From Halomonas sp. M20 (GTDB lineage: Bacteria; Pseudomonadota; Gammaproteobacteria; Pseudomonadales; Halomonadaceae), in the NCBI RefSeq assembly GCF_020622265.1, contig NZ_JACNMQ010000004.1, positions 62,001-126,000 on the forward strand: DNA of 64,000 nucleotides, given 5' to 3'. Position 1 is the first letter of the stretch. Each line of letters opens with the position of its first letter. Made by a program: the position numbers and the translations under genes. This document shows, piece by piece, positions 25,519 through 33,579 of this stretch. The notes under the pieces are model-generated. The model did no database searches. It saw only the letters and a list, made by a program, of their open reading frames with translations, and was not told the DNA's origin.

Positions 25519-26517
25519 TCAATACTCGATACCGACTACGTCATAGACCTTATGCAGAAGTTCGGGGGTGACGATATCCTTATATTCCTCATGCACCGGC
25601 ATACTGGCCTCGACAAAGGCTTCACGCGCCTCGTCGGTGATCTCGTTGATCGCTATTTCATCCTGGATCTCTTCGAGAATCCTTTTTTCATCCTGCTGCG
25701 TAAGCTCTCGCGCTGTGTCACGTCCGTTATCAAAGGCCTCGATCATCACTTGTTGCAGGTCTTCGGGCAGCGATTCCCACGAACTCTTGTTAACGACCGC
25801 CGCGTAGGCGTGATAGGCATGGCTGGTCAAGGACAGATAGTCCTGCACTTCATAAAAGCGCATGGTGTAGATATTAGCCAGCGGGTTCTCCTGGCCTTCG
25901 ACGACACCTTGCTGTAAACCGTTGTAGACCTCGGTGAAGGCCATCGCCGTGGCATTGGCATCGAGGTTTTCATAGGTCGAGATGATGATGGGTGCCTGCA
26001 TGGTGCGCATCCGAATTGCATCGAGGTCTTCGGGTTTTTCGATCGGGCGGACGTTGTTGCTGATGTGGCGGAAGCCGGCACCCCAGAAGTTAACGCCGTG
26101 CATGTTGTCGTCTTCGAGGGTATCGAGAATTTCACGACCTACCTCGCCGTCCAGCACCTCGACCATGGTGTCGTAATCCGATAGCAAAAAGGGTAGATCG
26201 AGAATCTGCGTACGCGGCTCGAAGTTGCCCAGGGTGGCGGTTGGCGGGATGCCGATATCGACCAATCCCATCTGAATCTGCTCGATGATCTCGACGTCAC
26301 CACCGACCTGAGCAGCCGGTAACACCTCGATGCTGATGCGACCGCCAGATTTCTCCTCGACCTCTTCCTTGAATTTCAACGCCGCCTGCCCATTGGGCGT
26401 TTCCTCGATCAGCACGTGGGCAAAGGTGAAGTTGTATTCAGCTGCCTGTGCCTGGGTCATCCCTAAGGAGACAGCAGCAATAGCAGAGGCCAATGAAAGC
26501 TTGGTGAGAAAATGGTT
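25519..26517 (-). CDS. dctP: TRAP transporter periplasmic receptor DctP
   Basis: The receptor has about 332 residues with a clear signal peptide (MNHFLTKLSLASAIAAVSLG, cleavage at AQA-AEYN). The mature protein contains the DctP pattern GVNFWGAGFRHISN and the arginine-bearing IRMRTMQAPI near residue 170, the residue that normally pairs with a substrate carboxylate. I prefer ATG at 26517, preceded by AAAGGT; an upstream in-frame ATG at 26577 would put twenty polar residues before the signal. The substrate therefore probably carries a carboxylate, such as an amidated or carbamoylated amino acid, in keeping with the operon's hydrolases. Confidence 0.9.
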   Translation of the reverse strand, partial: NHFLTKLSLASAIAAVSLGMTQAQAAEYNFTFAHVLIEETPNGQAALKFKEEVEEKSGGRISIEVLPAAQVGGDVEIIEQIQMGLVDIGIPPTATLGNFEPRTQILDLPFLLSDYDTMVEVLDGEVGREILDTLEDDNMHGVNFWGAGFRHISNNVRPIEKPEDLDAIRMRTMQAPIIISTYENLDANATAMAFTEVYNGLQQGVVEGQENPLANIYTMRFYEVQDYLSLTSHAYHAYAAVVNKSSWESLPEDLQQVMIEAFDNGRDTARELTQQDEKRILEEIQDEIAINEITDEAREAFVEASMPVHEEYKDIVTPELLHKVYDVVGIEY

Positions 26518-26590
26518 CATGTGAAGTACCTTTGTGTCGTTGTAGTTTTCAGGATCATAGCCATTCAAATGTCTCATGGTGTTGCTCGGA

Positions 26591-27589
26591 TCACGGATCG
26601 TTATTCAGCTGTTTCAGTCGGGACGAAATATCCTCATTTGAGTGAGTGGAAAGAAGGACAGCGAGGGACAACCTCGCCTTACGTGCACTGAGATCCCTGA
26701 CAGCAAACGCCCCCTGCGTCTCCAGGCTGGCGAGGCTGCCGGGGAACTCATAACTGCGATGAACCGGCCCTTGATGACAGGCACTTGTTATCAACACGGG
26801 CAGCCCTCTACCGGTGGCCCGACCGATACTCTCAAGCCAGCTGGTGGGCACATGCCCCCTTCCCAGACCTTCAAGCACTAGCCCTTGAGCACCACCATCA
26901 ACAGCAGCGTCGATCAGGTCACTGCTGGCATCCAGGTAGGCCGGCAGAATATCCACCCGTGGCAGACTTTCACCCAAGGCTAGCGTCTTCGCTCTCACGG
27001 GCCTTTGAACCAGGCACGCTCTCAGACCATCGACATAGCCCAGCTTTCCGTAGCCAGGCGACTCGAAGGCGTTCACCTGATAAGTATTCATCTTGCGAAC
27101 GTGTCGTGCGGCATAGATCGATTCGTTGAACACCACCAAGGCGCCCAACCCCTGCATTGCAGGATGGGCAGCCACGATGATGGCATTGGCAATGTTACGA
27201 AAGGCGTCGGTACCTTCTTCATGGGGAGCACGCTGGGAGCCGGTCACGACCAGAGCGCAGTGCTTGAAGGAGAGAGTGATATCAAGGAAATGCGCGGTTT
27301 CCTCAAGGGTATCGGTGCCATGGGTAATGACAATACCGGCAACGTTGGGATCATTGGCTAAGTGCTGGCAAAGCTGCTGAATCTCGATCAAGTCCGCTTG
27401 GGTAATGGCATTGCTAGGCTTTTGCAGGATCGAGCGAACTTCGACCTCTATGTCTGACTCGGGCGGTAGAACGACACGCTCGAACAGTACATCGCCGCTC
27501 AAAGCGCCGGAGATATTAAGACCTGCCTCACTGGTTTTGCTAGCGATCGTACCGCCTGTCGTCAGTAACACGACGTGTTTTCTTGTCAT
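26591..27589 (-). CDS. L-asparaginase/glutaminase family amidohydrolase
   Basis: The 332-residue enzyme has the two threonine motifs of bacterial asparaginases: T14 within LLTTGGTIAS and T92-D93 within VITHGTDTLEETA. It has no signal peptide, so it should be cytoplasmic, unlike periplasmic AnsB. It releases ammonia from asparagine, glutamine or a related amide. It is the first gene of the operon running through the TRAP transporter to two more amide hydrolases, and is divergent from a GntR regulator. Side specificity in such operons often departs from asparagine, so the substrate is uncertain. Confidence 0.86.
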   Translation of the reverse strand: MTRKHVVLLTTGGTIASKTSEAGLNISGALSGDVLFERVVLPPESDIEVEVRSILQKPSNAITQADLIEIQQLCQHLANDPNVAGIVITHGTDTLEETAHFLDITLSFKHCALVVTGSQRAPHEEGTDAFRNIANAIIVAAHPAMQGLGALVVFNESIYAARHVRKMNTYQVNAFESPGYGKLGYVDGLRACLVQRPVRAKTLALGESLPRVDILPAYLDASSDLIDAAVDGGAQGLVLEGLGRGHVPTSWLESIGRATGRGLPVLITSACHQGPVHRSYEFPGSLASLETQGAFAVRDLSARKARLSLAVLLSTHSNEDISSRLKQLNNDP

Positions 27590-27659
27590 TGTCTGGCACC
27601 GTTGTTCTATTCGTTATCGGCGCACCGGTCATTTATTCTACCGAGTGTTTTTAATATGG

Positions 27660-27682
27660 CGTCAGACATCTGATGTCTGACG
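27660..27682. promoter_or_regulatory. Perfect 11-bp inverted repeat, candidate GntR/FCD operator
   Basis: The arms CGTCAGACATC and GATGTCTGACG flank a single T. Each arm contains GTCAGAC or its complement, itself a near-palindrome of the GT-N3-AC type bound by FadR-class GntR proteins, so the site may hold two dimers. It lies 71 bp upstream of the asparaginase start and 154 bp upstream of the divergent GntR gene. Confidence 0.7.
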
Positions 27683-27835
27683 TTTGTTTGATGCTAGACT
27701 CACTTTCTGTTGAGACGCAAGTGTCGTCTGCAATCAAAAGGTCTAATAAGCTTCAACCAAGCCTGCAGACGGCAGGGCTCCGCATGCCAGCAAGCCTCTG
27801 CTCACGTTAAATGATGAATATGCGAGACACTCGAA

Positions 27836-28567
27836 ATGACACTCAAACGCCAACGTGGCATTTCCCCCAAGGAACCAGGACGCTTCGGAGGCTCTATTGA
27901 TCGCAGCTCTATTGCCTTCCAGATTCTGGAGCGTATCAAGACCGCCCTCATTCGCGGCGAGCTCATGCCCGGCGACTACCTGCCTTCGGAAACCGAGTTG
28001 ACTCACAGCCTGGGTATCGGCAAATCAAGCGTGCGAGAAGCGATCAAAATGTTGCAGGCTATCGGCATTGTTGAGGTGCGTCGCGGCCAGGGCACCATCA
28101 TCCGACGCGAACCGGGAGAGCCATTGGTCGATCCCATGGCGTTCGGCATGATCCTGGCGCGGGGCATGACCCGCGACGTGCTGGAGTTTCGACGCATGTT
28201 TGAACCGGCTTACACCCAACAGGCCATGATCAAGGCAACCGCCGATGACCATATCCGGATCCGCCAGAGCCTCGACGACATGGAAGCCGCGATCGTCAAT
28301 GGCGAACAGACCTCACACCACGATATTGCCTTTCACCGGGCTATTCTGCACACCACTCACAACCCGATGACGATTCGTGTCGGAGAAACCTTGCTGCAGC
28401 TGATCGAAGCGGCCCTTGAAACTTCAATGCAGATTTTGCCGGAAACAGCCCTCAAGGATCACAAGGCTATCTACGCGGCATTCAAGATGAACGACATCCC
28501 GGGAGTACACGCGGCGATCGAAGAAAGCGCCAAAAGCTGGGAGACCGACCTCACCTATCGAGACTGA
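27836..28567 (+). CDS. GntR-family regulator, FadR/FCD subfamily
   Basis: The 243-residue protein has a GntR winged helix-turn-helix (about 25-90, ALIRGELMPGDYLPSETELT, then GKSSVREAIKMLQ) and a C-terminal all-helical FCD domain (about 105-235) with metal-ligand positions such as HHDIAFHRAI. FCD regulators usually bind carboxylates. It is divergent from the asparaginase-TRAP-amidase operon and is the likely repressor acting on the 27660-27682 palindrome. Confidence 0.9.
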   Translation: MTLKRQRGISPKEPGRFGGSIDRSSIAFQILERIKTALIRGELMPGDYLPSETELTHSLGIGKSSVREAIKMLQAIGIVEVRRGQGTIIRREPGEPLVDPMAFGMILARGMTRDVLEFRRMFEPAYTQQAMIKATADDHIRIRQSLDDMEAAIVNGEQTSHHDIAFHRAILHTTHNPMTIRVGETLLQLIEAALETSMQILPETALKDHKAIYAAFKMNDIPGVHAAIEESAKSWETDLTYRD

Positions 28568-28771
28568 TTGCGATGAAAAAGTCAGTGCATGGGATGCTGC
28601 ATGAAGCCCTCTACAAGTCGCTTGATGCCGCGGGGGTTCATCGCGCCTTACCGGGAAATCCGTCACCCGACCTGAAACACTTCACTAGTGTTGTGCTTGG
28701 AACTTGAGACCGCCGAGAATGCACGCCAGAATTAAATTTGATTACAAGAGCTTATTACTTCAGATCGGAAA

Positions 28772-28787
28772 TTGTATAATGTATATC
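28772..28787. promoter_or_regulatory. Candidate GntR operator overlapping a -10 box
   Basis: ATTGTATA, three bases, then TATAT. The same pattern with the same spacing recurs at 34946-34961 in the divergent promoter of the hydroxyproline genes. Here it overlaps a TATAAT (28776-28781) about 22 bp upstream of the GntR start codon, which fits autorepression. Confidence 0.5.
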
Positions 28788-28809
28788 TTTAGGTTTCAGA
28801 GTTCATGCT

Positions 28810-29493
28810 ATGCCCCCTTACAAGACACGCGCGCAACTGGTCGCCGATAATCTTCGACACCGCATCCTTAGCGGCGAGTTCAAAGGCGGTACGCAGCTAC
28901 GTCAAGACGCTCTCGCCAGTGACTACGAAGTTAGTCGCATCCCCGTGCGTGAGGCACTACTGACCCTGGAATCTGAAGGATTGGTTGTGTTTCACGCGCA
29001 TCGAGGCGCATTCACGACCGAGCTTTCGGTAGCGATGATTCGTGAGCTTTTTGACTTGCGAGTGCTGCTTGAGACGCATCTTCTCCAACACGCACTGCCC
29101 AACATGACCCTTGAGACGCTGGATAGCGCCGAAGCTATTTTGCTTGAGTACGACGCGGCACTAGATAGTGGCAGTCAGATCGACAACTGGAGCGAGTATA
29201 ATTTCGCCTTTCATAAGACCCTGTATGCTCCGGCTAATCTTCCTGAAGCCATGAATCTGGTTACTCAGCTCAATACCCGCTCCGATCGCTATATTCGCAT
29301 GCAGCTTCTTTACACTCAGGCGATCAAGAAGGCGGAAAGCGAACATCATGCGCTGCTGGAACTTTCCCGCGAGAGTAACGTCGATGAGGCTTGCGCTCTG
29401 CTACGTCAGCATATCCTCGACGCCTGCGAGAGCATCGTCTCACTTTTGGAAAGCCAAGGACGGGTGAAGAAAGAGCGTCCTGAGACCGTTTGA
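28810..29493 (+). CDS. GntR-family regulator (FCD) of the hydroxyproline cluster
   Basis: The 227-residue protein has a helix-turn-helix at about 10-72 (RHRILSGEFKGGTQLRQDAL, then SRIPVREALLTLESEGL) and an FCD domain (about 80-215; FDLRVLLETHLLQHALP, EYNFAFHKTLY). It lies at the edge of the hydroxyproline degradation cluster and shares an operator-like motif with the promoter region of the dehydrogenase and epimerase genes. It is therefore the likely regulator of that pathway. The preceding 242 bp hold only an unconvincing 44-codon frame at 28573. Confidence 0.87.
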   Translation: MPPYKTRAQLVADNLRHRILSGEFKGGTQLRQDALASDYEVSRIPVREALLTLESEGLVVFHAHRGAFTTELSVAMIRELFDLRVLLETHLLQHALPNMTLETLDSAEAILLEYDAALDSGSQIDNWSEYNFAFHKTLYAPANLPEAMNLVTQLNTRSDRYIRMQLLYTQAIKKAESEHHALLELSRESNVDEACALLRQHILDACESIVSLLESQGRVKKERPETV

Positions 29494-29608
29494 CGGCTGA
29501 ATGCTCAATAAACGCCGCTGCTTCCCTCTAAATAACAGCGGCGACATACCTGGTCGGCGGCGGGCTCTTCTGCCTATACTCGATGAGTCCAATCAGCCGG
29601 ATATCAGC

Positions 29609-31102
29609 TCAATTCACATACCAGATTGTCTTGGTCTGCATATATTGATCGAAGGCCTCAAGTCCGTTATCACGACCACCGAATCCCGAGAGCTTGTAGC
29701 CACCAAAGGGCGTGGTGATGTCACCCTCAGCAAAGCCATTGACCGATACCGTGCCCGCGCGAATCCCGCTCGCCATGCGCTGAGCGCGACGCACATCAGA
29801 GGTATAAAGAGACGCGGCCAGGCCATAGACCGTATCGTTGGCCAACGACAATGCCTCCTCTTCGGTCTCGAACGTCGTTACTGCAAGCAGTGGTCCGAAT
29901 ACCTCTTCGCGGAACAGCCGCATCTCGGGGGTCACCAAATCATAGATAGTAGGCTCGACAAACCACCCGCTTCCTTCATCTAGGGTTTGCCCACCAACGA
30001 TTGCCTTGGCGCCTTCTTCCTTCGCAGATTCAATGAAGCCCCGCACTTTCTCGAAGTGGACCTGCTCGACCATCGGTCCGATATGAGTCTCGGGATCGGT
30101 AGGATCCCCCACCTTCCACTTCTTTAGGCCTTCTGCCAACTTGGACAATAGTTCGTCCTTGATACTGCTCTCAACAATTAGCCGAGAGCCGCAACTACAG
30201 TTCTCACCCATATTCCAGAAAGCGGCGTTGAGTATGTCATCGACCACCACGTCGATGTCGTGCAAATCTGCAAACACCACCTGCGGGCTTTTACCTCCAC
30301 ATTCCAATACGATCTCTTTGAGATTGCTGCGCGCGGAGTACTCCAGAAACTTGCGCCCCACTTCTGTGGAGCCGGTAAATGACACTACGTCCACATCGTT
30401 GTGAAGTCCCATGGGCTGGCCAGTATCTTCGCCATATCCCGTCACCACCAACAAGGCGGTCTCGGGTATCCCTGCTTGGTAAGCCAGCTGAGCCATGCGA
30501 TAAGCGCTCATGGAAGTCTGCTCGGCAGGCTTGACGATGACCGAGTTTCCGGCTGCCAGCGCGGGGCCCACTTTCCAAGCAAACATCTGTGCCGGGAAGT
30601 TCCAGGGCAATACGGCACCGACAACACCCATGGGTTCCTTGATGATCAGCCCTACAGCATCACCGCCAGTGGGCGCGACCTTGCCGAATATCTTGTCGAC
30701 TGCCTCGGCATACCAGTGCAAGGTGTTCAGTGTTTCGGGGATATCCGTTTCACGACATTCTGTAATCGGTTTACCGCCATCGATACAGTCCAGCGCAGCA
30801 AGCTCTTCTGCGTGATGCTCAAGCAGTGCGATCCAGCGTTGCATAATCTGCTTGCGCTCAGCCGGTGCAAGCTTCGACCAAACACCGCTATTGAAACCCT
30901 CACGAGCCTGCTTTACAGCGTGATCGATGATTCCCGAATTTCCCTTGGCAACTCTACCGATCTCACTTTTGTCATGCGGGGCCAGGGTAGCGAAGCTGTC
31001 ATTCCGATTCTCGGTCAGCCCCGGGACGAGATGGCCCGCCCAGAGCTTGCCTTCACGTGCCTTGGCAAAAACGTCTTCGACGCTTAATGGCTGCGTGCTC
31101 AT
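29609..31102 (-). CDS. Aldehyde dehydrogenase, probable 2-oxoglutarate semialdehyde dehydrogenase
   Basis: The 497-residue NAD(P)-dependent aldehyde dehydrogenase has catalytic C302 in NMGENCSCGSR and E267 in VLECGGKSPQ, with the cofactor motif FTGSTEVG near residue 242. It resembles the PuuC-type branch. Located at the end of a hydroxyproline operon, it most likely oxidises 2-oxoglutarate semialdehyde to 2-oxoglutarate, the last step of the pathway. The SCG following the catalytic cysteine is slightly unusual. It starts 21 bp after the deaminase gene. Confidence 0.84.
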   Translation of the reverse strand: MSTQPLSVEDVFAKAREGKLWAGHLVPGLTENRNDSFATLAPHDKSEIGRVAKGNSGIIDHAVKQAREGFNSGVWSKLAPAERKQIMQRWIALLEHHAEELAALDCIDGGKPITECRETDIPETLNTLHWYAEAVDKIFGKVAPTGGDAVGLIIKEPMGVVGAVLPWNFPAQMFAWKVGPALAAGNSVIVKPAEQTSMSAYRMAQLAYQAGIPETALLVVTGYGEDTGQPMGLHNDVDVVSFTGSTEVGRKFLEYSARSNLKEIVLECGGKSPQVVFADLHDIDVVVDDILNAAFWNMGENCSCGSRLIVESSIKDELLSKLAEGLKKWKVGDPTDPETHIGPMVEQVHFEKVRGFIESAKEEGAKAIVGGQTLDEGSGWFVEPTIYDLVTPEMRLFREEVFGPLLAVTTFETEEEALSLANDTVYGLAASLYTSDVRRAQRMASGIRAGTVSVNGFAEGDITTPFGGYKLSGFGGRDNGLEAFDQYMQTKTIWYVN

Positions 31103-31123
31103 TCTATCTCTCCTGTCACTGTC

Positions 31124-32002
31124 TCACTGTTGATCGACGCCCTTCAAAGCATCTATAAACACCTGAGCATCGGCGTCACTTACCGGACGTAATGGTGCGC
31201 GAACTGGGCCCACATCGACGCCATGGCGTGCACAGCCCAGCTTGGCCTTCTGGTTGTAGTCACCGCCTTCCATATCCTGAATTGCCGGTAACATGGCGAG
31301 CATGATTGTGCGTACTCGATCCCAATCACCCTGTTCAGCGGCCTTGAGCATTTGCGCCTGCTCGGCCGGGAAAACGTTGGCACCACCGCTGATCCAGGAG
31401 CGAACGCCCCAGAACAGGTAATCGGCGGCCTGATCGTCGGAGCCACACACCACCTGAAAGCCATCATCGGTCAGTTGCATCAATTCAATGGCGCGACTGA
31501 AGTCACCGCTGCTTTCTTTAATACCGATGATCTGCGGCATCTTGGCCAGGCGTCTTACCGTCTCTACTTCAATATTCACTGCCGTGCGCGCAGGAAAGTT
31601 GTAAAGGATAATGGGCAGCTTCGTGTTGGCCGCCACCTCTTCGTAGTGGGCCACGATTTCATCCTGAGTAGGCAGCGCATAGGCGGGCGGTGCCAGCATC
31701 AACACCTGATAATCCAGCTCCTCGGCCTGGCTGGCCCGCACAACAGCTTCAGCGGTTGACAAAGAATTGATCCCGGCGATCGGCAGCGCCCGATCGCCAA
31801 GCGCTTCGCGCACCGTGCGCAGCACGCTGTCACGCTCAGTTTCATTGAGGGCGTAGTATTCACCCGTGGTACCGCAGGCAACGATACCGCCGGCACCGGC
31901 ATCCAAAAATTTACCAACCAGGGTGCGCAAGACATCCAAATCCACACCGCCGTCGGCACCAAAGGGGGTGACGATAGGAACGATAATGCCGTCAAGTTTC
32001 AT
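31124..32002 (-). CDS. DapA/NanA-family enzyme, probable pyrroline-4-hydroxy-2-carboxylate deaminase
   Basis: The 292-residue class-I aldolase-fold enzyme has the family motif GTTGEYYALNETER (44-57), Y134 in ILYNFPART and Schiff-base K162 in IGIKESSGD. DapA itself would normally be isolated among biosynthetic genes. Here the neighbours are an epimerase, a D-amino-acid dehydrogenase and a semialdehyde dehydrogenase, which fits 1-pyrroline-4-hydroxy-2-carboxylate deaminase of trans-4-hydroxyproline catabolism. Function is assigned by context. Confidence 0.82.
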   Translation of the reverse strand: MKLDGIIVPIVTPFGADGGVDLDVLRTLVGKFLDAGAGGIVACGTTGEYYALNETERDSVLRTVREALGDRALPIAGINSLSTAEAVVRASQAEELDYQVLMLAPPAYALPTQDEIVAHYEEVAANTKLPIILYNFPARTAVNIEVETVRRLAKMPQIIGIKESSGDFSRAIELMQLTDDGFQVVCGSDDQAADYLFWGVRSWISGGANVFPAEQAQMLKAAEQGDWDRVRTIMLAMLPAIQDMEGGDYNQKAKLGCARHGVDVGPVRAPLRPVSDADAQVFIDALKGVDQQ

Positions 32003-32045
32003 AATGAATCTCCTTTTGATGAAGTTTCAGAGTAAAAAGGATTGC

Positions 32046-33479
32046 TCACGAGTGAGCCGTTGCCGCAGCCGGAGCATTGAAATGGGGAGACGAGGTACGC
32101 CAGATGGCGATATTGGCGTAGCCATAGACCACTGAAATAACCAGCACTAGCATGTGGTACCAGAGAAACGGCAGATAAGTGAGTGTCGAGACACCAAGCG
32201 TCGTTGCCATGAATACGCCGCCGTCAGTCCAGGGCACCATGGGCGTCGTGATAGTCCCACCTGCCTCAACATTGCGAGACAGCACGCGACGTTCGATCCC
32301 TTGCTTATCGTAGTTTTTCTCGGTGATGGTGCTGCCGGTGATCACGGAGACATAGGCCGCACCACCGAAGAAGTTACCGAAAAACGCACTCAGCATGGTG
32401 GACACAGTGAGACGGCCGGGATTGTTGGCCCAACGCAAGAAGCTATTACTGATGGTTTGCAGTACACCGATACGCTCCATCAGACCACCCAGTCCCAGCG
32501 CGAAGAGGATCAACACAACCACGCTGAGCATCGACTCGATACCGCCCCGGTTGAGCAGGGTATTGAGAAAGTCCACGTCCGATTGCATGGCGTTGCCTAC
32601 ATAGGCGGTTCGCACCGCATCGATCGGCGAAACGTCTTGAGCCAACCAGGCGCAAACGCTTCCCATCAGTGCTCCAAAAGTGATCACTGGAATCGCCGGG
32701 TAACGCTGCGTCAGTAAACCGATGACGATCACCGCCGGCAATAGCAGCCAGCCATTGATGGTGAAGTGACCATTCAGCGCCTCCATGGCCATCTGTGCCC
32801 GCTGGGTATCAACACTTTCACCAACGTAGAAAAAGCCGACCACCAAAAACAGGATCGCCGCGATCAGCGCTGCCGGGCCACTGACCCACAGCATTGAGCG
32901 AATGTGATCAATGAGATTGACGCGGCACAGCGATGCGGTCATGACGGTGGTATCGGAAAGCGGCGACATCTTGTCTCCCACATAGGCGCCGGAGATCACC
33001 GCACCAGCAACCAGTGGCAAAGGAATGCCAAAACTGTGTCCTATACCCATCATGGCCACCCCGGCGGTGCCTGCCGTGCCGAAGGAAGTTCCGGTAGACA
33101 GCGAGGTGACGGCACAGATGACGAAGGCCGCGAACAGGAATACCTGCGGGCTCATCACCGACAAGCCATAGTAGATGATGCTGGGCACGATCCCCCCAGC
33201 GATCCAGGTACCGATCAGCGCGCCGACTGTCGTCAGTACCAATACGGCTTCCATGCCATTATGGATGCCATCGATCAACCCTTGTTGCATCGCCGCGTAG
33301 GAAAACTTCAGCATTAGCCCCAGCCCTATCACCAAAAACCAGGCGGTGAATAGCGCCAACTGTATAGGTAGTTCGAAGACGTTGATGTATAGAAACATGA
33401 TGGCGATGAAGCCCACCATGACTCCTACTACTTCCTTGACGGTCGGCAAGCGTGTCTTTGCAATTTGTTGTTCAGTCAT
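32046..33479 (-). CDS. NhaC-family antiporter, candidate hydroxyproline carrier
   Basis: This 477-residue membrane protein has about twelve helices. The NhaC signature TSLSTGTSFGTAGTAGVAMM is at about 123-142, with YVGDKMSPLSDTTVMTASLC near 170 and GGTITTPMVPWTDGG near 410. NhaC proteins exchange sodium for protons, but relatives such as MleN and some amino-acid carriers couple this to organic substrates. It sits inside the hydroxyproline operon, where every other gene is catabolic and no other permease is present, so substrate transport is a reasonable alternative to plain ion exchange. Confidence 0.85.
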   Translation of the reverse strand: MTEQQIAKTRLPTVKEVVGVMVGFIAIMFLYINVFELPIQLALFTAWFLVIGLGLMLKFSYAAMQQGLIDGIHNGMEAVLVLTTVGALIGTWIAGGIVPSIIYYGLSVMSPQVFLFAAFVICAVTSLSTGTSFGTAGTAGVAMMGIGHSFGIPLPLVAGAVISGAYVGDKMSPLSDTTVMTASLCRVNLIDHIRSMLWVSGPAALIAAILFLVVGFFYVGESVDTQRAQMAMEALNGHFTINGWLLLPAVIVIGLLTQRYPAIPVITFGALMGSVCAWLAQDVSPIDAVRTAYVGNAMQSDVDFLNTLLNRGGIESMLSVVVLILFALGLGGLMERIGVLQTISNSFLRWANNPGRLTVSTMLSAFFGNFFGGAAYVSVITGSTITEKNYDKQGIERRVLSRNVEAGGTITTPMVPWTDGGVFMATTLGVSTLTYLPFLWYHMLVLVISVVYGYANIAIWRTSSPHFNAPAAATAHS

Positions 33480-33579
33480 GAGTTACTCCGCTCGTTTGCA
33501 TTTGTTGTTGTACCGATGCTGTTGTTGCGCGTTGAGTTGTCCGATGACCGTTGGTTTGCCGGTCATCACCGATACGTCA

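Noticed and set aside
28573-28707. 44-codon plus-strand frame after the first GntR gene
   Set aside because: Nothing recognisable in the product and no clear ribosome-binding site; left as intergenic.
29513-29543. Inverted repeat CGCCGCTG/CAGCGGCG after the second GntR gene
   Set aside because: The loop of 15 bases is long and no T-run follows, so it is not a convincing terminator.
31124-32002. 4-hydroxy-tetrahydrodipicolinate synthase (lysine synthesis)
   Set aside because: The motifs are shared by the whole DapA family, but every neighbour belongs to hydroxyproline degradation.
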